Shown here piece by piece: positions 18,101 through 25,960 of a stretch of DNA of 32,093 nucleotides. The translations under genes were made by a program, and so were the position numbers. The notes under the pieces are model-generated. The model saw only the letters and a program-made list of their open reading frames with translations, ran no database searches and was not told where the DNA came from. Source of the stretch: Chrysochromulina parva (Eukaryota; Haptophyta; Prymnesiales; Chrysochromulinaceae); the NCBI GenBank assembly GCA_002887195.1, contig PJAB01000252.1, positions 1 to 32,093 of the forward strand, read 5' to 3'. Within the stretch, counting starts at the first letter, position 1. Each line of letters opens with the position of its first letter.

Positions 18101-21100
18101 GGTCCACGCCGCGCCCAGCAACGCCCGCGTAGCCGCCACTCGGCCGTTCGAGCACTGGCCTCTGGCGCTCGGGCGTCATGCTAGCGCCGCCGCGCTGCTT
18201 TGTCTCGAGGGCTCGCTCCTTCTCGTGGTGCCAGTGCAGCCGCATGTGCTTGAGGACGGTGGAGATGAGCACGTCGCGGTTGACGGGCTTGGTGATGTAG
18301 TCGGACATACCCGCATTGAGACACTTCTCCTTGTCGCCCGGCATCGCGTATGCGGTGAGCGCGATGATAGGCAGCGTCTCGGTTGTGCGCTGCCCCGTCA
18401 CCTCAGCCTCCTCAGCGAGCTTCGCGCGGATGCGCCGCGTCGCCTCGTAACCGTCCATGAGTGGCATGTTGCAGTCCATGAGCACTGCGTCGTATGGCTC
18501 TCCGCGCTCGCGCGCTGCCTGCCATGCCTCGATCCCTTCGACGCCGTTCATCGCCATGCCGACGGTATGCCCCGCGTTATCGAGCATGCAGCGCACCACC
18601 TCGATGTTGAACTCGTTGTCCTCGACCACGAGGACGCGGCCCACGTTCTTGCCAACCATATCGACGGAGATCAGCTCGGTCGAGGCGCGCTGCTCAGCCG
18701 CTTGCCGTTGGTGCGCCTCAATCTGGGGCGAGCCCGCTTTACCGACGAGTAAATTGAAGAAGAACTTGGTACCACGCCCGTACTCGGAGACGACGTGGAT
18801 CTGGCCGCGCATGAGCTCGACGAGCTGCTTGCAGATGGCGAGGCCGAGGCCCACACCGAGAGGGTTCTCGACGCGCTTGTCGCGGATCTTCGAAAAGAGC
18901 CCGAAGAGGTGCCGGATGTCCTCCTCCCGGATGCCGATGCCAGTGTCTTCGACCGCCATCTGCAGACGCAAGTGGTTGGCAAATTCCGCCTGCCGCGCGG
19001 CGGTCACCACGATGCGCCCCTGCGGCGTGAATTTGACCGCGTTGAAGAGGAGGTTGAGCAGCACCTGGCGCAGCCGCTGCTGATCGCCTACCACGAAGAC
19101 AGGCAAGGAGTCGTCGATGTCGATCTCGATGCGCACGCGCTTGTTGAGGGCGTTCACCTTGACGATTTCAACGGCCGCATGGAGTACCTCGTGCACGTTG
19201 AACACGCGCTGTTCGAGCTCGAGCTTACCCGCCTCAATCTTGGAGATGTCGAGGATGTCATTCACCAGGTTCATTAGGTGCTGCGCGGACATCATCGCAT
19301 TCTGTGCGTACTTCAGACCCTTAGGGGGCAGATCGAGCTCAAGGGCGAGCTGCAGCATGCCGAGCACGCCGTTGAGTGGCGTGCGCATCTCGTGCGACAT
19401 CGACGCCATGAACGTACCCTTGGCATCCGAGGCGGCGCGCGCCTTGGCCGCGGCAATCTGCGCCTTCTCGACGTCCTTCTTGCCAGTGATATCCTGCCCT
19501 ACCATGACGACGCCGACGACCTCGCCCTTAGCCGAATGTCGCGTGGTCGCATTCAGCGAGAGCTCGACGCGCTGCCCGTTACGTGCGTAAAGCGGCAGCT
19601 CGAAGTTGGTCGAGTCGATCCCATTCATGGCATGTGTGAGAACCTGCCGCACGGACGCCTTGAACTCCTCCTTGACCGGTCCCGCCTCGACGAGTTGGCA
19701 GCCCTTCATCTCCTGCGCCGTGTAGCCAGTGAGTTCGGCCGCCTTCTTGTTCCACTCATTGATGCACCCGCTGGTGTCCACGCCAAGGATAGGCGCGTTG
19801 GCCGACTCGATGAGCATCTTGAGATCATTCGCCACGCGCCCGAGCTCCGCCTTTCCTCGGTTCAGCTCAGTGATGTCCTGGCCGACACCCACGACGCCGA
19901 CGATCTCGTTGTTGGCGTCGCGGCGCGTGGCGGCGTTGAGTAAGATTTCGACGCGCTCCTTCGACTTGGTGTACAGCGGGAACTCAAAGTTGGCCGTTTC
20001 CTTGCCACGCAGCGCATTGTCGAGCACCTCGACCACAGAAGCACGGTCCTCCGGTTGAATGAAATCCTCGAGCCGACGCCCGACGACTTCCCACTTGGTT
20101 CGGCCAGTGATCTGGGTGGCCTTGCGATTCCACTCGGTGATGAGCGACATCGCGTTGATGCCGAAGATGGGTGCATTCGCGCAGTCGATGAGCCGCTTCA
20201 GGTCGTGCACCTCCTGAGACGCCGCGGCCGCGCGTCCCAGCAATGAGGTCACGTCGACGCCCACCGCGAGGACACCTTCCCGCGGTAGGCTTGTGCCTGC
20301 AATTCCTGCCGCGCCGACGCTCGAGACGGAGCTGGAGGCGGCCGCCGCGTCGGACGTCTCCGCGCTCGGTGGTAGCGCAAAGTTGGAGAGACGTACTTGC
20401 AGATCGAGTAGCCGCCCGTCGGCCGTCTGCAGCCTCACGGCACTGTCCGCGGCGCGCGAGCGGACGAGGCAGTCGTGGACGTGCTTTCGAGTGTCCTCAG
20501 GCACAAGCACGTCGACGAGACGCTTGCCGCGTACCGCGTCTACGGGCCAGCCCGTTAGCTGCTGAATGGCTGCATTCCAGCCGTGCACGACGCCCGTGGC
20601 GTCGCACACAAATGCAGGCGCCGGGAGCGCGTCCAGGTTGATGGCGAAACCAGCGCCACCACTGTTGCTGCCAGTGCCGAAATGTGTCTCAGTGAGAGTG
20701 ACGCGTTGCGGGCTTGCCCCAACATGGCCGGCCAGAGGTTGGCTGGGAGGTGAGCTGCTCTTTGAACCAGGCGGCGCATCAGTGGTGCTTCCACTGCCGG
20801 ATCCGAGCCGGCCGCCGCCCTCGCCGCTGCCAGTGGCCGTACCACCGCCTGTCCCCTTGGTGCGCGCTGCAGGCACAGGAGGCGTCGACATCTCTTGCGA
20901 GTATGCCTCGTAGACGCTGACTTTGCTAGTCGGGGGAAGCGTTGGCAGCGGTGGCGGCGAGCCGAGTGGCGCGTCGAAGCTGGAGCCGAAGCTGGACATG
21001 GGTGTCGGAGTCCCGCTCAGCCCGAGATCACTCTTCAGCTGCGAGAGCAGCGCGAGCTTCGACCCCGCCGCCTGCAGCATGTCGTCGACATGCTCACTCG

Positions 21101-21356
21101 ACTGTGCGGCGAGCGCAGCCTTCCGCTCGGCGACGCGCTCATTTGGGACTGTCGTAAACAGCAGAGTCACGTCGGGCGGCAGCTGCAGCCCTTTTATAAA
21201 GGTGAGCAATTCCTGATACTGCTGCGACGGGAAGCTCTTGGACGAGACGAGCATGACCTCGCTCGCGGGTTTGCGCCGCGCCTCCGAGGCCGAGAGGCGA
21301 CGGTGCGCTGCCGCCGCCGCGCGCGAGAGATGTGGCTTGTTCTTGTCCGCCTCCAT
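15165..21356 (-). CDS. Soluble hybrid histidine kinase: PAS x3, HisKA, HATPase, receiver, multiple HPt-like domains
   Basis: A 2,063-residue sensor kinase carrying a whole phosphorelay in one chain. Residues 1-230 are low-complexity. PAS domains lie near 235-375, 385-505 and 510-627; the last two share an FELPLY-type core and a GVVMVGQDIT ending. The kinase H-box is SHEMRTPLNG with phospho-His at 655, followed by an N-box (LLNLLFNAVKFTPQG, about 765-780), DTGIG (about 802) and GLGLAI (about 838). The receiver has phospho-Asp 961 in LMDCNMPLMDGYEATRR and a conserved Lys in ITKPVNRD. After about 1040 come Gly/Ser-rich linkers and several helical bundles resembling HPt domains; only the last, AHSLKGAASTIG with His 1834, has the canonical motif. 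No membrane segment is seen, so a cytosolic sensor is inferred; the ligand is unknown. Start: the first ATG is 21356, preceded by an in-frame GTG at 21359. The C-terminus (after about 1880) is Ala-rich and disordered. Confidence 0.9.
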   Translation of the reverse strand: MEADKNKPHLSRAAAAAHRRLSASEARRKPASEVMLVSSKSFPSQQYQELLTFIKGLQLPPDVTLLFTTVPNERVAERKAALAAQSSEHVDDMLQAAGSKLALLSQLKSDLGLSGTPTPMSSFGSSFDAPLGSPPPLPTLPPTSKVSVYEAYSQEMSTPPVPAARTKGTGGGTATGSGEGGGRLGSGSGSTTDAPPGSKSSSPPSQPLAGHVGASPQRVTLTETHFGTGSNSGGAGFAINLDALPAPAFVCDATGVVHGWNAAIQQLTGWPVDAVRGKRLVDVLVPEDTRKHVHDCLVRSRAADSAVRLQTADGRLLDLQVRLSNFALPPSAETSDAAAASSSVSSVGAAGIAGTSLPREGVLAVGVDVTSLLGRAAAASQEVHDLKRLIDCANAPIFGINAMSLITEWNRKATQITGRTKWEVVGRRLEDFIQPEDRASVVEVLDNALRGKETANFEFPLYTKSKERVEILLNAATRRDANNEIVGVVGVGQDITELNRGKAELGRVANDLKMLIESANAPILGVDTSGCINEWNKKAAELTGYTAQEMKGCQLVEAGPVKEEFKASVRQVLTHAMNGIDSTNFELPLYARNGQRVELSLNATTRHSAKGEVVGVVMVGQDITGKKDVEKAQIAAAKARAASDAKGTFMASMSHEMRTPLNGVLGMLQLALELDLPPKGLKYAQNAMMSAQHLMNLVNDILDISKIEAGKLELEQRVFNVHEVLHAAVEIVKVNALNKRVRIEIDIDDSLPVFVVGDQQRLRQVLLNLLFNAVKFTPQGRIVVTAARQAEFANHLRLQMAVEDTGIGIREEDIRHLFGLFSKIRDKRVENPLGVGLGLAICKQLVELMRGQIHVVSEYGRGTKFFFNLLVGKAGSPQIEAHQRQAAEQRASTELISVDMVGKNVGRVLVVEDNEFNIEVVRCMLDNAGHTVGMAMNGVEGIEAWQAARERGEPYDAVLMDCNMPLMDGYEATRRIRAKLAEEAEVTGQRTTETLPIIALTAYAMPGDKEKCLNAGMSDYITKPVNRDVLISTVLKHMRLHWHHEKERALETKQRGGASMTPERQRPVLERPSGGYAGVAGRGVDQQRCANSLPSTSRALTLAGSNGKGGRAMDSHGFVSEFVSGGGTFGGSGSSGSGSGAGTGSGGGAKGGKGVTAPAQVDERRKSKASEKANASGGGSGDGARPSASAGLEDVAHVDEPFNRSAALDNYQGPGGELLLSRMEEEFVAKSGVLVGRMTVAAAQDDMAELSHELETLLDFSHMLRARGLTEALGTLERAIAENQPAELKKTLRTVDVAAQRVRSYIVRGPDPKQQTGAAATGDRAAVEAWVMAEKSRQRTRAFSYEEVPQSRGGFSSRSLVSNLSETPVAPPHPPPSVNATPTVTWRSNNIAVPTMHEWMNYSAAAEHYSSAALGAAAGGGSGDGGGSGAGGCGASGSDSRLSGDGEGSGSEISIDRKAVAGPISAFVQRGEMMVERMQVLATKGDYKAIKREAGRMEDTATKLGNVQLKQLSRELAEAAGRANGEDIHRILDVVQQRLNIIMNYSVRGMLVYNTLTELSEDLRLAARSDAATAHKLLLKATSEFGQLSDYLAGLRHLPLPGGTDDAAHAPAAESEPAASASPAAEPEASDALQCKSVVASCVHNGKEMLEAMVRELLHGTLHHTAACRLVADTFLAVVGDLGQAAESDQMAVVSERIERVNSQFFHISDLIARNKMVTGKGPTHPTSPATPQQHKLSGGKFGAVDVHASDEWWLLNTRRRRAASVETPVVDEQQALRQFGGDLSFLRQMCAKFVASGRGVIERIQGLIEALSLGAASTTPMQDRYTELRRVAHSLKGAASTIGAMRLSQAALDLQLAAESESAISSLNDLSQQVLLQFEMVCAAIDPESGELDASKVEGPTRLVPSVPEPPAPAKGAGKDASAGGVGKQPRPNPNGRDNGREARGDGHFGITLNATSTAAAEARLAELERKEAARKQAAAAAAAPKQTAAALAAALASSAADADAAAARVAAAEARVPVPPAKATKGSALCLDPPAVNSTPMSAPGPSRMPVRKPAPKAQGK
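16030..16088 (-). repeat. Out-of-frame 27-bp direct repeat inside the hybrid kinase gene
   Basis: Bases 16030-16056 and 16062-16088 match at 26 of 27 positions with a 32-bp offset. Because 32 is not a multiple of three, the copies are read in different frames: one gives NTRRRRAAS and the other ETPVVDEQQA. The duplication lies just before the canonical HPt domain, in linker sequence. Confidence 0.8.
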
Positions 21357-21556
21357 CACCCTTCCAGCACCCTTCCAGCGTCAAGAGTCTTGGACTCCTT
21401 GGTGCGCACACGCGAGCGTGAAGTTGGCTCGTACGTTACGTTTCGTCAGTCTTGACGCACGCGCCATGTTCTTGCGGGGCACACACACGTTTGAATTGCC
21501 TAGCTAGAAGGTCCGATCCTGTTGAAGGCAACGAAGATTGCACTAGTCGCACGAGA

Positions 21557-21567
21557 GTACCCGGTAC
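21557..21567. promoter_or_regulatory. GTACCCGGTAC motif copy
   Basis: A near-palindromic 11-mer in the divergent promoter region. Related copies occur at 14071-14079 (reverse form), 28602-28614 and 31935-31945, all outside coding sequence. Confidence 0.4.
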
Positions 21568-21727
21568 AATGAATGTGCTGTGCTGCTCACATACTGGTAG
21601 AGCACTCGTGTACATGTAACTCGTGGGGAGCGGGAGCACGATCGCCACGAGAGAGAGACAGTTGTAACTTACCAAGCTACCTACACGATCGCCACGACGG
21701 TACATTAGGTTTACTCTGTACATGTAC

Positions 21728-21745
21728 TCAAGTCAAGTCAAGTCA
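21728..21745. repeat. Pentamer run (TCAAG)n upstream of the SPOT1-like gene
   Basis: TCAAGTCAAGTCAAGTCA contains just over three pentamer units. The reverse complement of a 14-base part occurs at 25919-25932, in the other divergent promoter of this window. It also contains repeated TGACT words on the opposite strand. Confidence 0.55.
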
Positions 21746-22036
21746 CCCTCTCACCTTGAGAGCTTCGCCCGGTGCGGCGCCTTTTCGGAGGGGTGTGCAG
21801 CTCAGCGATCAACACAGCGCCTCTGTGAGCTACACTTCTTGAAGAGGCACTGGAAGTGGACGCCAAGCGGGGTGGAAGCTTTCACTATACGCATCACCGA
21901 GGAGCTTCGAATCGGTCTGGGACGCTCCGGGGAGAGCACATTTGTCTCCGTTTCGATCGTTGTCCAATCCTGGCGACCGTGAGCAACGTTTTCCAAAGCC
22001 TGCTGCCACAGCAAGTCGCGCACTTGTCCGTGCACA

Positions 22037-24340
22037 ATGCTGGCCATCGTCGGCACCTTCCTCGCCATCGTCGACGCTCGACCGCGCGCCATCCTCACTA
22101 CGGACGTTGAGGGCGACCCGTTCGCACATCGCGATCCCTACCTGAACCTAACCAGCGACGAGCTCCACGCTCACTGGTCGGGTAACGAGGATCTCTACCA
22201 TGAGGATGATCTCGGCCATGCTCTCCGCGGGAGGGCACACACATTGGCGGAGCGGCTCGCGATGCTTGACGCGCTGCACGAAACGACGTACGTGGACGTG
22301 CGCCTCGCTGGCTTTGCGGGCGATGGCGAGCACGAGATTCATCTCGATGAGGACAAGGTGCAGCGTCTGCTTGATGCCACGCTGCACGAGGAGCCGCAGT
22401 TCGTGGTTCATCCGCCAGCGTCGTCGGCCTCGCACGAGCTACCCGTGCGCCGGCGATTCTTGTTTCGTGTGACCTCAGCGGCGCCGGCCCTCGCTCCGAG
22501 CATCGCCACCGCCATCGAATCTCACATTGCGAGCGGCGGAAGCCCCGACGCCGTGCCGCTCGGTGTAGTCGACGGGCTCGTTCGCGACGACTACATGCAC
22601 CAGCGCGGCTCGCACGTTACGCTGTACCTGCTCAGTCCGCGCGCGCCACGCCGTGAGCCCACAGAGTTCGAGATGTTGCAGGCGAGTGGCGGCGCCTCCT
22701 TCGGCGCGACGCCGGACGCAAACTCAAGCAGCATCGCAAGCAAGTGGTGGCATAAGGTCCGCTATGCGTACATGGACGGTGGCATCGGCAATGCGACGGC
22801 ACTCGAGAGCGGCGGCGGTGGTGGCGGCGGCGGCATGTGCCCGGTAGCGCGCTGGGTGGGGCGAGAGCGCTATATGTGGGTCGACTTGTCTGCAGGCCCT
22901 GTCAGCTATGGGCCGGCGACGGCCGCCGATGACGTGGTCACTGATCACTCGCTGCCGTCGATCCTGCAGCTCTCGCGCCGCTTTAGCGAGCGTGCAGAGT
23001 TGAGCAAGCACCTCGCCGTCGAGTTGGCCGCTCTCACCTTGAACACCGCGCGGATGTTACTCGCGCCGCCGGTGAGTCAGCTGCAGCCTCCACCGCCCTC
23101 GGTGCTCACGACGACGCCCTCAGCGCTCACGACGACGCCCTCAGCGCTCACGATCGTGGCGCTGCGCATCAGCGATCGCGCGGATGCGGCGGTGGGCAGT
23201 TCGGCCATGGCGCGCTCCGCACTGAACGAGGCGGAGCTAGCGGACGATCGCGCCTGGGAGGCGGAGCTCGAAAACCTCAAGACGGAGCTGCGGCCGCTGG
23301 CAGCGCACGGGCAGACTCTCAACATCGAGACCGTTGACACATCACTCGAGGATTGCCATCTGTGCGCGGCGGCACTGTCGACGGCGATGAAGGCGGGCGC
23401 GAACTTCGTGCCGGCGCCCCTCGCGGTCACGGGCATCGCCGGCGCCGTCTCCGGTCAGGTGCTCGGCCACGTAAGGGCGCATGACGTGATCGACAGCAGA
23501 TTGCTCGCGTCATCAATCCGCGCCGGCCTAACCGTCTCGCCACGTGAACTGAAGGAGGCGATGCCGCAAGGGCGCACGGGGGCATCGACGCAGCTGCCGA
23601 TCCGTGCGGCCCGCCCGAATGAGAGGCTTCTACCCGTCGTCGTGTACTCGCTCGCAGCGGCCGAGCCAGTGCTCCTCGATGGACGCCACGTGGCTCTCCC
23701 CTTCAGTGAACTTGTGCTTGCAGTGCAGACCCGCACGCCTTCGGGCGCTGGGACGGTCAGTTCTTCTGTCCCGGCCGTGCCGCCGCCGCCGCCGCCATCG
23801 TTGCTCTTGGACGAGCAGTGCCAAGGCATGGCCATCTCCCTGCACGCAAACTCGCTCGCAAGGCCGCTGCTCTCGGCACTCCTTCAGAGCGGATGGGGCA
23901 TCGTGCCTACCGGTACAACCTGGAGTGCCGCGCACAATTCGACCGTTACTCGGCTGCTGTGGTCGTCGGCGCACACGCCGCACGGGCCGTACTCGACGCG
24001 GGCCACGCTCAGCTATGCGCAGCGCGACGCGGCCAAGCGCGCGCCCTTGTATGCGCGTATTACCGAGGCCTTCGCTGAGGTTCGCCAGCTGGCCGCACAT
24101 TTTAGCGAGTTTGGCAAGACAGTCGATGAGGTGCTCCGCCCGGCCGAACATCTGACCTTCCTGCGCCGGCTCAACTTGCTCGCCTACAAGTTGCAGCGCG
24201 TGCGCTCCTTCCTCTCGCTCCACAATTTTAGGCACGCGCAGTACTACGTGCTCTCTACGAGGCACGACCTGCGCGCGATGCGCACCGTGCTCGAGCAGGC
24301 GGGTGCGATGCTTAAAGCCGGGCTCGTCTGTGACGTGTGA
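22037..24340 (+). CDS. Secretory-pathway protein resembling plant SPOT1/DUF7906-type proteins
   Basis: 767 residues in one exon. The start at 22037 has A at -3, and the first 15 residues (MLAIVGTFLAIVDA) form a short hydrophobic segment that could be a signal peptide. Recognisable blocks are YVDVRLAGFAGDGEHEIHLDED (about 84-106), resembling the plant VNFIFIGFEGKG-type segment; CPVARWVGRERYMWVDLSAGPVSYGP (about 268-293); and a C-terminal helical part, LRRLNLLAYKLQRVRSFL through HDLRAMRTV (about 710-752). I recall this organisation from the uncharacterised plant membrane/secretory family that includes the pollen-wall protein SPOT1, but I could not run an alignment. A Gly tract (about 260-267) and a Thr/Pro/Ser repeat (23104-23145) are low-complexity inserts. 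I assign no reaction. It shares an upstream region with the hybrid kinase and ends 157 bp from the convergent tocopherol-cyclase-like gene. Confidence 0.6.
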   Translation: MLAIVGTFLAIVDARPRAILTTDVEGDPFAHRDPYLNLTSDELHAHWSGNEDLYHEDDLGHALRGRAHTLAERLAMLDALHETTYVDVRLAGFAGDGEHEIHLDEDKVQRLLDATLHEEPQFVVHPPASSASHELPVRRRFLFRVTSAAPALAPSIATAIESHIASGGSPDAVPLGVVDGLVRDDYMHQRGSHVTLYLLSPRAPRREPTEFEMLQASGGASFGATPDANSSSIASKWWHKVRYAYMDGGIGNATALESGGGGGGGGMCPVARWVGRERYMWVDLSAGPVSYGPATAADDVVTDHSLPSILQLSRRFSERAELSKHLAVELAALTLNTARMLLAPPVSQLQPPPPSVLTTTPSALTTTPSALTIVALRISDRADAAVGSSAMARSALNEAELADDRAWEAELENLKTELRPLAAHGQTLNIETVDTSLEDCHLCAAALSTAMKAGANFVPAPLAVTGIAGAVSGQVLGHVRAHDVIDSRLLASSIRAGLTVSPRELKEAMPQGRTGASTQLPIRAARPNERLLPVVVYSLAAAEPVLLDGRHVALPFSELVLAVQTRTPSGAGTVSSSVPAVPPPPPPSLLLDEQCQGMAISLHANSLARPLLSALLQSGWGIVPTGTTWSAAHNSTVTRLLWSSAHTPHGPYSTRATLSYAQRDAAKRAPLYARITEAFAEVRQLAAHFSEFGKTVDEVLRPAEHLTFLRRLNLLAYKLQRVRSFLSLHNFRHAQYYVLSTRHDLRAMRTVLEQAGAMLKAGLVCDV
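23104..23145 (+). repeat. 21-bp tandem duplication in the SPOT1-like CDS
   Basis: Two identical copies of GCTCACGACGACGCCCTCAGC-type sequence, followed by a partial third, encode a Leu-Thr-Thr-Thr-Pro-Ser-Ala repeat. The unit is in frame. Confidence 0.85.
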
Positions 24341-24497
24341 ACGATCCGATCGTATGTAACGGTCGTCGATTACGGTCCGGTCGAGGGTCGTATATAATAC
24401 ATGGCGCGTATACCGCAGGTCGTACGAGATGCCCTTTCATCTTACTTTCATCCAAATGCCCACTCAATAATATAGACAGAGACTCTCTGCAGATCGC

Positions 24498-25817
24498 TTA
24501 AACCGAGAAGCATTGATAGTCACCACCCCACTCGAGCACGGCGAGGGGGATGTCAGCGCGCAGCTGCGTGGCGGAGGCCACCGGCCACTTCGGGCGCGTG
24601 CTCCAAACGGCGTTCGACTCGCTGCCAGGCGGTTCCGTCGTCCAAGCCCACACGTGCGCTACCGCTGCGTATGACTCTCGGCAGCCCGGCTGCGCCGAGA
24701 ACTCGCCTGCGGCATTGGGCGTCATGATGGGCGCCCCGAAACTCTGCTGCGGCGCGGCTAGTAGAACCTCGAGGTGCCGTCGGCCGTCGCGTGACGTGGC
24801 GTTGACGAAGAGGGTGCCCTCACACGGTCGTCGGACGTCAAAGACACGGTCGAGGTCTGTCGTACGAAAGTCCCATCGAAGCGCTTGGTGTGGCCCAGCG
24901 CGCAGCCCGATGACGTACGACGCCGTCGTGAGTGGGCCGATGACGAAACGGCCGCCCGTTAATACCAAAAAGGCGCGCCCCGCGGGCGCACTGGCCTGCG
25001 CCCAGGCCCAGCCGGTAGGGAATGAGGCCCCATAGTTGCGCTCCACGTGCGTCAGAGCACGGCCGCCGAGGTGCCGAGCTCGCACGCCGCTGTGCCAAAC
25101 GGCATACGTGGACGGCGAGCCGAAGCTGTGAACAAAGTAGTGGCATGGCAGCAAGCCCGTACGGCCTAGCCAGCCCTCAGGTCCGTCATGATCAGGGCGC
25201 AACTCGCTCCACGGGACGCGAGCGCTGCCACTCAGGTTCGCGACGAGCCGCACGCCGCCCATGAAGCGCACATCGAGCTCGGTGACGAGATCGGAGACGC
25301 GCATGCCGCCATGGCGCGCCGACCACCACGAGACGCGCGGGCCATGCCCGTGCTCGCCGCCGCCGCCGCCGAGGACGACCTCGTTCCCGTCGAGAAGCAC
25401 GCTGCGGCTCACCTCGGCGCCACGGCCATCTCGATACGCGAGCACGAGCAGGTGCTCGTCAAAGGCCGTTGGCTGGTCACGTGACCTGCGCTGCTCACGC
25501 CGCCGCACCGAGCCAAAGATGACGGCAATTGTCGCGCGGCTGGCATGGTCGGTCATACGAAAGAACCACCCCTCAAACCAAGGACGCCGCCATTGGACCC
25601 ACGGCCGAGGCTCCATTGGCAGCAGCGCGGTCGCTAGGAGCGAGGAGGAGAGTGCATGAAGTCGGCGGCCGGCGTTCAATGTGAACTGCGGAGCAGGGCG
25701 AGTGGAATCCTTTGATTGTGGACGGCGGCCCTTGAGCAGAGATTTGACGAGCTTGAACGACACCTGCGGTGGGCGTAGCCACGCGAGTCCCTTGTTGCGC
25801 GATGTCGAGTCGCGCAT
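24498..25817 (-). CDS. Tocopherol-cyclase-like protein (VTE1 family)
   Basis: 439 residues. Tocopherol cyclase closes the chromanol ring of vitamin E in plastids. Blocks in VTE1-like order are WFEGWFFRMTD (about residues 80-90; family form FEGWYFK), LPCHYFVHSFGSP (about 223-236; family form PWHYFVQ), HVERNYGASFPTGWAWAQA (about 257-275; family form EKNWG..FP..W.W.Q), and C-terminal GAPIMTPN..G..A..CRESYAAVAHVWAW (about 362-390), then AVLEWGGDYQCFSV. The first 70 residues are basic and rich in Ser/Arg/Lys, compatible with an organelle-targeting presequence, but that is inferred. Family membership is fairly secure; true tocopherol cyclase activity is not, because divergent paralogues exist. The gene ends 157 bp from the convergent neighbour and starts about 100-145 bp from a divergent neighbour, so it probably shares that promoter. 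Confidence 0.72.
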   Translation of the reverse strand: MRDSTSRNKGLAWLRPPQVSFKLVKSLLKGRRPQSKDSTRPAPQFTLNAGRRLHALSSSLLATALLPMEPRPWVQWRRPWFEGWFFRMTDHASRATIAVIFGSVRRREQRRSRDQPTAFDEHLLVLAYRDGRGAEVSRSVLLDGNEVVLGGGGGEHGHGPRVSWWSARHGGMRVSDLVTELDVRFMGGVRLVANLSGSARVPWSELRPDHDGPEGWLGRTGLLPCHYFVHSFGSPSTYAVWHSGVRARHLGGRALTHVERNYGASFPTGWAWAQASAPAGRAFLVLTGGRFVIGPLTTASYVIGLRAGPHQALRWDFRTTDLDRVFDVRRPCEGTLFVNATSRDGRRHLEVLLAAPQQSFGAPIMTPNAAGEFSAQPGCRESYAAVAHVWAWTTEPPGSESNAVWSTRPKWPVASATQLRADIPLAVLEWGGDYQCFSV

Positions 25818-25960
25818 GACGAAGCCAAAAAATCAAGTCCCAAGACCAGAGCGAGCATACCCGTACACAACCAGGGGGTCCGGAGTAGGTCCGGAGGTTG
25901 CGCGTTGTGTAGTTCATGCTTGACTTGACTTGCCTTGAAAACCATTCCCTATTTTCGAGC
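25818..25960. promoter_or_regulatory. Compact divergent promoter
   Basis: Only 98-143 bp separate the start codons of the tocopherol-cyclase-like gene and the rightward transferase-like gene. It contains CATACCCGTACAC (from about 25856), a near match to the GTACCCGGTAC motif; a TCCGGA direct repeat near 25879-25896; and CTTGACTTGACTTG at 25919-25932, the reverse complement of the run at 21728-21745. Confidence 0.45.

Larger units (their letters stand above)
21357..22036. promoter_or_regulatory. Divergent promoter region between hybrid kinase and SPOT1-like gene
   Basis: 680 bp between two divergent start codons, so both promoters should lie here. Visible elements are the palindrome GTACCCGGTAC at 21557-21567, about 200 bp upstream of the kinase ATG; a 14-bp direct repeat CACGATCGCCACGA at 21637-21650 and 21684-21697; and a TCAAG pentamer run at 21728-21745. 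I see no clear TATA box. Confidence 0.5.

Noticed and set aside
24391..24400. TATATAATAC as a promoter
   Set aside because: It lies between two convergent 3' ends with no start codon for either flanking gene downstream, so a promoter role has no support.
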